From positions 62,001 through 126,000 of the forward strand of contig JAGVSM010001697.1 in NCBI GenBank assembly GCA_022494885.1: a stretch of DNA of 64,000 nt, given 5' to 3'. The stretch is from Micrasema longulum. Lineage: Eukaryota > Arthropoda > Insecta > Trichoptera > Brachycentridae. The position numbers and the translations under genes were made by a program. The stretch's first letter is position 1, and each line of letters starts with the position of its first letter. This document shows, piece after piece, positions 54,801 through 64,000 of the stretch. The notes under the pieces are model-generated. The model ran no database searches, had not been told where the DNA came from, and saw only the letters and a program-made list of their open reading frames with translations.

Positions 54801-55029
54801 TTATGAATTAAATTCTAATTCTAATAAAAATTCAGGTGCAAAATTGTTTTATTGTTGTACATTTTATTTTAAACGCAATTGTTTACAGGGATGGTATAAG
54901 TATTTGTCAAATAAAATTAATATTACCTGAAAATTGTCTCTGCTAGAAAAATAACCCGAAATCAACGGAAAAATTAAATTAATCATTTCCCTATCCGCAC
55001 ATAGTGGAGCAGAAGACGATGCATTGATA

Positions 55030-55290
55030 TTTTAGAAGCGGCAAATATGGATAATTTTTATAACATGGAAGGTGATGTGATCAGTCTTACACTTTAGATG
55101 CCAGGATCCAGGGACATTTAAATGTTGCGGTGTAGTACCTTTTAAACCACTATTTCATATCGATTCTGCCAGAAATTGAACCCGGACCTCAAACGTGGTA
55201 GACAAAGATACCAACCCTAGCACGACTTGTCGAAATTACAAGTATCTTGAACTGAGAGAAGCCACTGAGTCAAAAACACTTATCAAATAA
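55030..55290 (-). repeat. SINE-C copy
   Basis: On minus: GACTCAGTGGCTTCTCTCAG, GACAAGTCGTGCTAGGG, GGTCCGGGTTCAATTTCTGG (B box), AGAATCGATATGAAATAG, then CTGGCATCTAAAGTGTAAGA. Confidence 0.6.
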
Positions 55291-55299
55291 AAAAAATAT

Positions 55300-55545
55300 C
55301 TTTGCGAATAACATTTAATTTATAAAATTATTTAATTTTCCAATTTTTTAGTCCAGAATCTTCTCCTGTGTGTGTCAACAAAGAGAAATAAAATATAAAT
55401 CGTATTTAGGTTAATAAATTAAAAAATAAAAAACGTTTTTTTCTATCAGTATAAATATTATAAATTAAAATCAATATTGGAACTGTTTAATTTTTATTTT
55501 ATTTACTATAACAGCCTTTTTTGTATATTTTTTAGAAATTATAAT
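55300..55545. other. AT-rich stretch without features
   Basis: Nothing supported. Confidence 0.5.
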
Positions 55546-55549
55546 AAAT

Positions 55550-55591
55550 ACACCCACCGGTTTCAAAATCCAATCTTTTTTGACAGGGCAT
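55550..55591 (-). ncRNA. Diverged hammerhead-like motif
   Basis: On minus: ATGCC, CTGTCAA, an A/T-rich stem II region, exact GAAAC, loop CG, GTG, GGTGT. Stem I still pairs over 5 positions with two wobbles. The core and the triplet (G at the cleavage base) are wrong for activity. Confidence 0.4.
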
Positions 55592-56079
55592 ATAAAAAAC
55601 CGTTCAATATAAATACTTAGTTATTTAATAAAACTATCATTTATGTGTTAGTCATTCAAAGCAAACAAATTCATAAAAAAAAATAAACCTTCGTAATATA
55701 ACCCCTTATTATTTCAAATTTTGATGAAATTAATAAATTTGAGACAAAACATTGACTTAAACAAATATAAATACTCACTAATTGCTTTGTGAAATTTTTT
55801 TATAAACATTCAATGGAACAAACGTTTTCCGAACAATCTTACAATAACTTTTGATAATAAAATTTCAAACTTATAACAATAATTTTACCTTTTCCGCCAA
55901 AAAAGTTACTCTCCAAATACGTTTTTGTATAAATCCTTCAAATGTTTTAAACTTTCACAAACACATTATTTTTAATTTGAAAAAACTTTGTTATTTTTTG
56001 CAAGATTCAGTTTATGAACACATGAAACAAAATAATGAACTGGAAATTGTAATTTTTTTTCAGAACTGAAGGGTGTTTG

Positions 56080-56350
56080 ATTGTATTATTATTAGTTTCA
56101 GCTTTATAGATGCTGGTCTCAGATCATTCACGCGCGAAATCTATCGAACCGGAAATTAGTTAGACCGACGTCAGCTTCGCGGCGTCCGTGTGCGTCCCGA
56201 CGCCACTACAACCCGAATGAGATACGAAGCGAGTCCTTAGGCCGCACGTCTCGTGTGCGCAACTCACTGAAAACTTTTTTCAGTTTACTCGTCCGGAAAA
56301 GTTTTCGGGAAACGTTTCTGCACAGACTTTGCGGAAACATTCAATTCTGA
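56080..56350. promoter_or_regulatory. CpG-rich island, possible promoter or 5' exon
   Basis: A sharp rise in G+C and CpG (TTCGCGGCGTCCGTGTGCG, CCTTAGGCCGCACGTCTCG, ACGCGCGAAATC) with no repeat relatives in the window and AT-rich flanks. Both strands carry a TTTCAGT initiator-like sequence near 56275-56290. It is upstream, on the minus strand, of the exon at 52319-52446. Role inferred from composition only. Confidence 0.4.
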
Positions 56351-56359
56351 AGAAAGTTT

Positions 56360-57165
56360 CAATGAATGTAATGAAATAATTGGGTAATTTATTGTTTTAT
56401 AATTTCTCAAAACTTTGTTTCGTAACCTTGTAGAAAATTAGAAGATTCGAATTGACAGCAATTTGAAAATAAAGTTTATTAAATAGATTTATTTTGAAAT
56501 TTGCGCTTTACGTTTACAAACTTTATGCTAGATGTAAATAACAAATGGTTTACTATTTGAATAAGATAAAATGTAATTGTGTAAATTTTTTTGGTGAATA
56601 TTTTCATAGTATATTTTTTTTTAAATATTGATTCTCATTCTTAATTGTTTTTCTGAAAACTATTTGCACCTAACAATATCTTGTGAAGTATTTATTTCAA
56701 AAAATATATTTGCATTTATAATTGTTTTTCGTTATTTTATATTTATATGTTTTTGTATATTGTAATTTATTTTTTGTTCATATTTATGTTAACATTTTTT
56801 TGTTCATTTTTTAAAACTAATTTATGTTTGTATTATAATCAGTATCGATTTATATTGTTTTTGTATCATTCAATAAATAAAAAAAACACATATGATAAAA
56901 ATGGTTCTGCTGAAATGCAGAAATTTCCTAGCTATTCGGGACCTGAAACAATGACCATCTACGTTTTAAAAACATTGAATCTTTGAATTGATTTTTCACT
57001 TAAAAATATCCAAGTATTGCAAAGTTGTATATGACTAATTGCAGTAAACATAAGTTAAAAATAAATTTGGTTTATTAGTTGATTATTTTCAACGACAACA
57101 ATTATTCCTGACTAATATTATTAATGCTGCATGCTTTGAACGTGAATGTTTGGAGGTGGTGGTGT
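56360..57165. other. AT-rich stretch without features
   Basis: Only a 79-codon plus frame of aromatic, AT-driven composition (56747-56986). A run of 13 C follows at 57171-57183. Confidence 0.45.
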
Positions 57166-57228
57166 TTGCACCCCCCCCCCCCCTTTTGCTGAGGGTTGCT
57201 ACCTTATTTCTAAGATAGACAAGTAAAA

Positions 57229-58124
57229 TCAAATATGTTTGATCGAAAATGGCTTTATTGATTTGAAAATATTATTCTTGAAGGCCAATATATTTTTGCA
57301 CGCTTTTGAATCGATTTTTGAAGCACATTTTTCAGTCCGAATGAGGTTCTTCCAAAACGTTTGATTTAAACGTATCAACCGCTTTTTCAGGCGTCGAAAA
57401 ACGTTCACTTCGCAATTTATTTTTGATATACGGGAATAAGAAAAAATCATTGGGTGCCAAATCAGGACTGTACTGCGGATGACCCATCAATTCAATGTTT
57501 TGAATGCTCAAAATTCACTTGTTTGTATGACAGCTTGCATTGTCGTGGTAGAGAATGATTTGTCTTTTGCAATTAGTTTACCTTATTTTTCAGACAACTT
57601 TTGTTGGATTTAGCTCGTCTTAAAAGACCCATACTGTCAATGTTGTTTAGTTTTGGGTTTATATGCATAGATCCATTATCGTCGCCTGTCACGATCTTAA
57701 AGACGTCTTTTGAAGTACCGCGATTGAATTATTTTACATTTGTTTGCACCAATCGACACAAACTTTTTTTGAGCGATTATCAAATTATGCGGCATCCAAA
57801 GCAAACAAATCTTTTTGACGACCAAATATACATGTAATACTAACAGGTTAGTAAAAATAATACCCAATAATGCATCAATCTCACGGTATGTCACATGACG
57901 ATCTTGCAATCACGTTCACGCAAAGCATCGGTTTTTTCTTGCACATCAGCCGATTTTGGACGGCCTTCATGAAATTTGTCTTGTAACGAAGTGCGACCAC
58001 GATTGAATTCAGAAAACCAGCAAAACACGGTAGCTCAAGATGGTGCTTTATTACCAAAAGTTGCAGCGAGTTGATCTGCACACTGTTGTTGGTTTAATGC
58101 ACGTCGAAAGTCATGGAAAATCAT
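57229..58124 (-). pseudogene. mariner transposase, broken and internally deleted
   Basis: From ATG at 58124 on minus: FHDFRRALNQQQCADQLAA, FSEFNRGRTSLQDKFHEGR, then in another frame QDRHVTYREIDALLGI and VKKICLLWMPHNLIIAQKK, then VTGDD (first catalytic Asp). After PTKVV the frame jumps to LYHDNASCHT, losing about 60-70 residues. HPQYSPDLAPNDFFLFP and the C-terminal block KNKLRSERF...FK follow to 57229. The second and third Asp are about 31 residues apart, so three codons are also lost. Many stops. This is a different mariner lineage from the one at 41501, of the type common in ants and other insects. Confidence 0.87.
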
Positions 58125-58149
58125 TGTTCGAAAATGTTTAATTTAGTTC

Positions 58150-58655
58150 CTTTTTTTAAACTTTTTTTTTAAAGTATCTGTAAACAACACAAAAATCACT
58201 CGTATGAGAAAACATTTTGAGTACGTTTACCATTAAAATGGCATATAATTGAAGTTAAGGAAAAAAAAACAAGGAAGAGGGGCACATGTCTTAAAAATAC
58301 ATAAATATGTAATGTTTACAAGTAATGAATACGTCAACTTATAAACAACCCTATATTGAAATATATTTCATTATTTCAAATAGCATATGTAACTTATTTG
58401 ATTTGTAATAATTAAAAAACCGTCTAGACTCTAGGGGCCTTATTGTCGGATTTTCTTATCCCAGATTTGCAATAAGAAATAACTTTACTCGATTTAACTA
58501 TTTTTAACCGCATATTTATATTTATTACCTAGAATAACAATTCACTGGTTATTTCAGGCTTATTTTTTTTAAACAGTCAACACTGATATATGCGCGTGCG
58601 CAGTAACTTTTTTAACAACTACAAACAAACGTCAAAGTCAAATCGAGACTACTGT
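58150..58655. other. AT-rich stretch without features
   Basis: GGGGCCTTATTGTCGGATTT at 58434 looks like a DNA-transposon end, but no partner was found. GCGCGTGCGCAGTAAC (58592) may belong to the promoter of the next feature. Confidence 0.35.
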
Positions 58656-58662
58656 CAGTGTA

Positions 58663-58722
58663 ATGGAGAACATGGAGAAAACTGTCAGAAAAAGAAATCA
58701 AAATTGGGAAGAAGAGGAGAAG
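58663..58722 (+). CDS. Candidate first exon, Myb/SANT-like protein
   Basis: ATG at 58663 opens 20 codons, MENMEKTVRKRNQNWEEEEK, followed at once by GTAAAA, a plausible donor (AAG before GT). The R/K-R..NW..EEK pattern matches the first helix of MADF/Myb-SANT-like domains (MSANTD3 type and the Myb-like proteins of Harbinger transposons). The bases before the ATG (CTGTCAGTGTA) give an acceptable start context. If not spliced, the frame runs 18 more codons to TAA. No second exon was found, so this may be a real gene start, a transposon ORF or a relic. Confidence 0.45.
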
Positions 58723-58729
58723 GTAAAAA

Positions 58730-59065
58730 CGAGTTCTTTGGCTTATTCGTGTTTTTTTAAAATCACAATTAATTAAAATACATACAAACCTTAAACATTT
58801 CATATATTATTAAAATAAATTATTAAGAATCACTTGAAAAAGGTCACAGGACTTTGAAATTGTTTCAAATTAAAAAAAATCTGATAATCTATCCATTTTG
58901 ATTACCGAAAAATACGACTTTTGACAGAGCATTATACCACATAATGTGCAGGTATAGGATTCTATGGTCGCTATCCTAGATTTAAACCGAGTTTAACTCT
59001 ATGCGAGGTTTATAAGTAATACTTTTTGCTAAACCATCATTATCCTACCACTATTCTCAAGCTTA
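58730..59065. other. AT-rich stretch without features
   Basis: Nothing supported. Confidence 0.5.
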
Positions 59066-59071
59066 ACTTAA

Positions 59072-59290
59072 ATGACAGGTGCCGTGGCGCAGTTGGTTAG
59101 ACGGTGAAACTGGCATCGTGGGTTCTATTCCCGCCAGTTGCAAGAAAAAAATCCAAGAAAGATTTTTTCTCAATTGGCCTGGGTGTTGTGGTGTATTTTT
59201 CGTTACCTCCTTCCATATCCCCTCTATCCCACCTGGTGGACAAGCCTCAAAATAGAGGTTAAGTGTGTTATTTCTGTAAAAAAAAACTTA
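59072..59290 (+). repeat. SINE-D (tRNA-derived)
   Basis: GGTGCCGTGGCGCAGTTGG has a good A box (TGGCGCAGTTGG), and GGGTTCTATTCCCG is a one-off B box. The tRNA fold is incomplete (no 3' acceptor strand). The body CTCAATTGGCCTGGGTGTTG and an A run at 59277-59286 follow. Single copy in this window. Confidence 0.6.
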
Positions 59291-59299
59291 GTCAAACAG

Positions 59300-60080
59300 T
59301 CGTACTATAAAATGACGCCATGCCAATTTATTTCCGTGTCACCACGGGATATTGCCTTTGTTTAATAAATTGCGTACGAAGAACTTTCAGGAATTACCGG
59401 GGAAATTTTAATTGGAAACTACTTTGCTTCTGTACACACGAGAGTATGTAAACTGCTTGATTTTATTGGGCCTAAATCATCCGACCCTATTTTATGAAAC
59501 AGGTCACACGCCACCAAATTATTTTCATTTGAATGTGCCAGAGAAGAGGTAATTTCTGCACACCCGTGCGTACCCGAGTAATGTTCAAAGGGGAAACTCT
59601 CTTCTCCAGCATTCAGTTCACTAACTATGAATAAGGGAGGTTGAAAATAACTCCTACTTGTATTTTAGATACTCCTCTCTTTGTGTTATCCGTAGGCATC
59701 CATTTGCACGAATATTATCGTAAAACTTCCTCTAAATTCCTCGGTGCTTAAAACCTTGTTTTATTTTATTTTAAATCCCCGACATCTTAAAACGAAACAT
59801 TGTTTTGCAAGCTCCATTCTTAAAAGATTCATAAATATTTTATGAATTTGTTAAAAAATACTTTTTTCCTTTTGTGTTATTAAATAAGGTATTTTTATAA
59901 CTTGATAAAATTCAGTAAATGTTTCAATAAATTTATAACGTGCATTCCATGATTTATTTTCATACGAGTAAACACATAAAATAAAATTAAACATCTCTTT
60001 TCAAAGCATTTTATTTAGATCATATTAATTAAATGATTTAATCAAATTATAATGTAATGAAAATTCTTTGAAATTTTACA
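59300..60080. other. Stretch without gene
   Basis: Bases 59430-59760 are less AT-rich and not repeated here, with no coding support; the rest is AT-rich. Confidence 0.4.
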
Positions 60081-60081
60081 A

Positions 60082-60502
60082 TAAATGTAAGCGTCCACAT
60101 GTCCGCGTCGCACGCATCGGACGGATCGTATCAAGCGAATTTTAGAATTCTTTGTACAGTTTGTCAGTGCGTCCACTGATTTGTATCGGACGGAACGCAC
60201 GCATTAGCCCATCGGTAACGCCGACAAAATGTCTCGGAAGGGCAACTATTCCTTTCGTGCCGATGACGTCATACGGATTGCCGATGCAGTGGAAGTTCTG
60301 ATCGGATTTCCGTTTTGTTTCGCCCTCACAGTTCACCCGTTCCCCAATGTTAAAAATTCTATTGCAAATAGCCGGCGCACCGGCATGCAGCAATCCGAAT
60401 GCTCCGGATCAAGTGGACGTACTTGCGCGCACTAAGCGTAAACAGCGGTTTGATACGATCCGTCCGATGCGTGCGACGCGGACATGTGGACGCTTACCCT
60501 AA
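60082..60502. mobile_element. GC-rich element with perfect 48-bp inverted ends
   Basis: GTAAGCGTCCACATGTCCG... (60087-60134) is exactly mirrored at 60450-60497, 48 of 48 bases. TAA lies two bases outside each end (60082-60084 and 60500-60502), a possible 3-bp target duplication of the PIF/Harbinger kind. The 411-bp body is much GC-richer than the flanks and reads through in both directions (68 and 83 codons) without a recognisable protein. Most likely a young non-autonomous DNA transposon; the frames are by-products. Confidence 0.85.
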
Positions 60503-60509
60503 CGTAGAC

Positions 60510-61475
60510 TTTAATCAAAAATATAAAAAATCACACAAAATAAATAGCAATTAAAAAACTCCTTAATAAAATTTATTGCAGTACTTTATTCCAATGCAGC
60601 AGAAAATACTTATTATTTTTATTTACCAATAATAAAAAAATGCACACGTAAAAAGTCTTCACGGATATGCATTTTATGAACTTTTGGTTTTAATCATTTC
60701 CAACAAAATAAAATTGACGATAATTAATGAAAGTTAGCCGTTATATTCGAATCCAATATACGCCATATTGTTTTTCTCTGAAAAATACAAAAAAAAATAA
60801 TAATATTATTGTGAACATAAAGTTGTTATAATATAAGGGGTTAACAAAAGTACTTAAGTAGAAAATAAAAATAGTCTTATGAACTATAGCATGTACAATA
60901 ATCGTAATTGAGGGAAAAACCAATTACCAAGGGCAAGGCTAAGTGTTTAGTAGGTAATGAGGAATTTAGGAATTTATATTTGAATTTCGGAAAAAATATA
61001 ACAAAGTAAGTATTTGTTGACACATGTATGTATTGTGAGATAATAAATGAAGCTTTATATTTTTACAACTTAAGATAATTGTTGTAAAAAATATATCAAT
61101 AATATTATGATAGGTTGTCGTTCTTTTTAATTTTAATATATGATTGAAATATTATGAAGAAATTTAAATAAACATAAAAGTATTATTGGACAATATTTCT
61201 ATTTTTTAGAATTTCTTATCAAAATATATGAATGCAATTGTAACATGTTTCATCTATTAATTGCGCGTCATGTAAGCGTGTACATAAAGGGATAAAGTGA
61301 AGAATAACAGTCCCCATTACCTACTAAAGCCTTAGCCTTGCCCTTAATTATTGGTTTTTCCCTCAATTATGATAATTGTACATGCTATTATTTATAAGAT
61401 TATTTTTATTTTCTACTTAAGTACCTTGAATTATATAACTATTTAAAGACATTCAATCCATCTAATCTTCATATT
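60510..61475. other. AT-rich stretch with a diverged inverted repeat
   Basis: Bases 60895-60955 (ACAATAATCGTAATTGAGGG, AAAAACCAATTACCAAGGGC) and 61315-61395 (AAGCCTTAGCCTTGCCCTTA, CCCTCAATTATGATAATTG) are inverted relatives, as are TACTTAAGTAGAAAATAAAA and ATTTTCTACTTAAGTACC further out (60850 and 61408). They bound an element of about 590 bp with no coding content. Confidence 0.6.
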
Positions 61476-61483
61476 CGTTTAGA

Positions 61484-61565
61484 AATGTCCTAACAAGGCA
61501 AAACAATTGTCACGAAATTTTGGTTGTTATATTTGTAAAAATAAAATGTTCAGTAGACTCAAATC
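61484..61565 (+). mobile_element. Fragment related to the palindromic insertion
   Basis: AAATGTCCTAACAAGGCAAA then ACAATTGTCACG matches, with changes, the arm motif CCTAACAAGACGAAACGCGTCAC at 42791 and 42852. Confidence 0.4.
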
Positions 61566-62063
61566 AGTGTTTGATTTCTTATATTTTTAGTTAAAATATA
61601 AAGTTTTACAAAATAAACACCAAATCAATCAATAATTAGTTTAAAAAAGTTAACGTAGTTATGCAGAAAACAGCCAGCCATGGATAAGTGAAACTAGGGT
61701 AATATAACTTTTGTTAAAATAGTGAATAATCAAATCTACACAAAAGTTGGAATTTTTTACTTTAAAAAATTATAAATAATGCATCCATTATATTTTGTAA
61801 CACAAAAAAAAAAAAGTTATTTTAATGAGTTTAAGTATTTTATTTTATTGTTGGTGTCCCATCCTTCGTGAGTGTGGTTTTGTAATGATTTATACATTGA
61901 CATTATATCCATTCATTAGTTAACCCATAGAAAATTTGTCGATAATGATCTTTAAGATAAAAATAACTTTATTTAATTTACTTACATATAACTTTGAATT
62001 ATGTATCCTTACCTCTGTTCTGTATAAATACATTTAACTTTTAATAAATTTTTAATAAAGATA

Positions 62064-62106
62064 CCAGTCTCGAAGATGTCGCGAAAGCGATGAAACCGGT
62101 CACTGG
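62064..62106 (+). ncRNA. Hammerhead-like motif with perfect stem I and GUC triplet
   Basis: CCAGT, then CTCGAAGA (CTGAAGA with one inserted or shifted base), a 5-bp stem II GTCGC closed by a GAAA tetraloop with GCGAT, exact GAAAC, loop CG, cleavage triplet GTC, then ACTGG, which pairs perfectly with CCAGT. Stem sequences differ from the other copies but pairing is kept, which is compensatory evidence for an RNA fold. The first core box is the only defect. Confidence 0.6.
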
Positions 62107-62109
62107 ATA

Positions 62110-62475
62110 TTCCAAATTTGTGGATTTAAGTATCATTTATATTTTATTTCTATAACAATTTACAATGAACTTCCATCAAGAATTTTCTACTCTACTAAAC
62201 TTTCTTAAAATGCAAAATTGCCTTTTACATAATATATTGATTATAATATGTTTGTTTTTACTAAGGTACTTAATTGTACAGAATCGCTTAGTTCATTTGT
62301 AAAAATAACTTTGTAAAAACGACTCACCTAAAATATGAATTTTACAGAAAGCAGTCAGAGCTCATTAGCTGTCAATATTATTGAATAAATCATTATGCAA
62401 ACAAATATATGAGGTGATATTCATTTTCATAACATTTTGCCATTATAAAATTTTCATAAGATGATCATTACGGCT
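62110..62475. other. AT-rich stretch without features
   Basis: Nothing supported. Confidence 0.5.
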
Positions 62476-62480
62476 TATTC

Positions 62481-62655
62481 GGCGGCCTACATGGTGTAGT
62501 GGTCAAGACGCTTGACTCACGCACGGAAAGTTCCGGGTTCGATTCCCGGTAAAAACACAAAAATTAAAATGTGATTTTTCTCAAGCCTGGGTTTTCTGTG
62601 ATGTAATTCACCACTGTAATTAGACCTCCTGGCCTGTTATGGTGCAAAAAAAAAT
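62481..62655 (+). repeat. SINE-A copy, well preserved
   Basis: GGCGGCCTACATGGTGTAG, TGGTCAAGACGCTTGACTC, B box GGGTTCGATTCCCGG, body to AGACCTCCTGGCCTGTTA, then TGGTGCA and an A run. Confidence 0.88.
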
Positions 62656-62659
62656 TACA

Positions 62660-63805
62660 GTTGTTTTGTATGAATGCAGCCTGGTGGCTGTTTTAAGAAA
62701 AACATAGAATTGAACTTTATGAACTCGATATCCCGCATACCTCATTTTTTCAAAATTGTGGACTGGCTACTTTCTGCATAACTACGTTTGAGTAATGTTA
62801 GTTTTTTGCTAAATTTAAAAATGAATACAAAAAGTAAAACAAAACGGTAAAAATTTGCTGTCCTACGTGATATTGTTTGGTTTAACGTTACATCATATAT
62901 TTAAAAACAGTTTAGAAACCGCATACGCACATCAAACAAAAGGCGACTAAACCACTCATAAATGAGTCGGTTTACGTTTTGACCCATTACTTTCTTTATA
63001 GACGTCGCTCTGGACGCAACTCCTGATTTGAATTTAACTATGCCGTGTAGTGTCCTTTAAAAGTGTAGAAATACTGCAAGGATCTTAAGGGTGGTATTAC
63101 ATTTGATGTGTAATTAGCAAACGAATGTTTTAGTAACAAATGCATTACTTAAAAGTTTGATTATTTTTCCGTCTGTCAGATTGTCGAAGAAACAAAATGG
63201 AAATTTCGTTAGTGTTGTCAGGGTAGTAATTTTGTTTACCCTACTTTGCTTATCTTATAAGAAGAATAATGAAAATTGGCTTTGATGTCTTCATATGGCG
63301 CCAATATAGCAATTGATCTGTATCAGAGAGAGGACAAACACAGAACTTGGAACAAGGAAGACAGAGTAGTATTTGTACGAAATATATCCAATCGGTTATT
63401 GACAGTGATGGGAGATGCACGCATGTAAGAGATGACCTGAATATAAATTATCTTTAATTTATTTTGCTTAAATAGGCCTTATGTATATATTTTTTTTATA
63501 AATTGTGGAAATGGAATTATTAAACAGTATTTCTCCAAGTTTATTTATTTCATTTTTCAGATGATTTTTTTTAACCGTACTTGTGGTAAACACGATGTAA
63601 CATCACCGCGCCTAAAATAATTATTTACCACAGTCTTTTGAGAGTTAAAGATCGTACCCATCTCACTTCACACTTTTAAGAACAACATGACAAAAGACTT
63701 GACTTATTATTTCCATTTGTTTGGTGTAATATTTAGTAATTAATGGTAAAATAAATAAGATAGAATAATTCATGAGTTATTATAGCTTGATATAGAAACT
63801 TTTGT
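62660..63805. other. Stretch without gene
   Basis: No supported feature. 63580-63610 shares a short piece with 28721-28745. Confidence 0.4.
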
Positions 63806-63850
63806 AGCTCTGAAACCGGTGGATAGGATAAAAAATTAGTGGTTAAAAAC
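63806..63850 (+). mobile_element. Penelope-like tail with half hammerhead motif
   Basis: GCTCTGAAACCGGTGGATAG then AATTAGTGGTTAAAAAC keeps the GAAAC, CG loop and tail. The CTGACGA half is lost. Confidence 0.4.
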
Positions 63851-64000
63851 AAAGCAGTTTTAGATATTTTGATGTTGAGATTATTTAGTTAAGTTTTATT
63901 AAATGTATTTTTTTGTTAATAATTGCAGTTTATTAAGGCTTTCCTAAGCCTATTACTTGCAATTATTATTTTCAGTGTATCGGATTTTGTTGCAACGTCT

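Noticed and set aside
59072..59140. Functional tRNA gene
   Set aside because: No complete cloverleaf or acceptor stem; the body and A run mark a SINE. The same holds for the SINE-A heads.
60142..60435. Opposing frames of 83 and 68 codons as genes
   Set aside because: They lie wholly inside a GC-rich transposon with inverted ends; openness follows from composition.

Overview
The window is eukaryotic nuclear DNA, very AT-rich, with long stretches that have no gene. It is packed with decayed transposons of types usual in arthropods: mariner, hAT, CR1-, Jockey- and RTE-like LINEs, several tRNA-derived SINEs, and Penelope-like repeats. The best guess is an arthropod, probably an insect. Nothing seen fixes the order. 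There is no operon-like packing, and almost all open frames are short and lie inside repeats.

Genes are sparse and fragmentary. The best supported coding pieces are a terminal exon on + (6768-7041, after a textbook pyrimidine tract), an internal exon on - (52319-52446, bounded by AG and GTAAGT) and a short start exon on + that looks like a Myb/SANT protein (58663-58722). Weaker exon candidates lie at 300-374, 3081-3179, 5288-5377 and 30160-30234. A CpG-rich patch at 56080-56350 could be the promoter or 5' exon of the minus-strand gene that owns 52319-52446. None of these proteins could be named with confidence, so most of the window is best read as intron or intergenic sequence.

Layout. 0.5-1.3 kb: LINE tail. 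2.0-3.7 kb: a Penelope-like inverted pair and SINEs. 5.3-7.4 kb: candidate gene end. 10-20 kb: a pentanucleotide repeat, many copies of a modular repeat, SINEs and an RTE relic. 21.4-22.9 kb: a nested DNA transposon with an internal tandem array, inside a SINE. 23.6-31.9 kb: LINE tails and modular repeats. 33.5-34.7 kb: a 21-bp minisatellite and a 400-bp hexamer array. 36.4-38.5 kb: two LINE ends in series. 41.2-43.2 kb: a Penelope-like pair, then a mariner that itself carries a palindromic insertion. 44.7-45.9 kb: hAT inside the modular repeat. 57.2-58.1 kb: second mariner. 60.1-60.5 kb: a GC-rich element with perfect 48-bp inverted ends. 62-64 kb: another ribozyme-like copy and a SINE.

The most interesting system is a dispersed repeat family whose conserved core reads as a minimal type I hammerhead ribozyme: a CTGACGA box, a stem II hairpin, a GAAA box, a two-base stem III loop, a GTA or GTC cleavage triplet, and a stem I that closes. 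There are about ten copies or fragments on both strands, several arranged as head-to-head pairs. Hammerheads are known in Penelope-like elements and retrozymes. The inverted-pair architecture and the related palindromic insertion with a 14-bp target duplication are the parts worth study.
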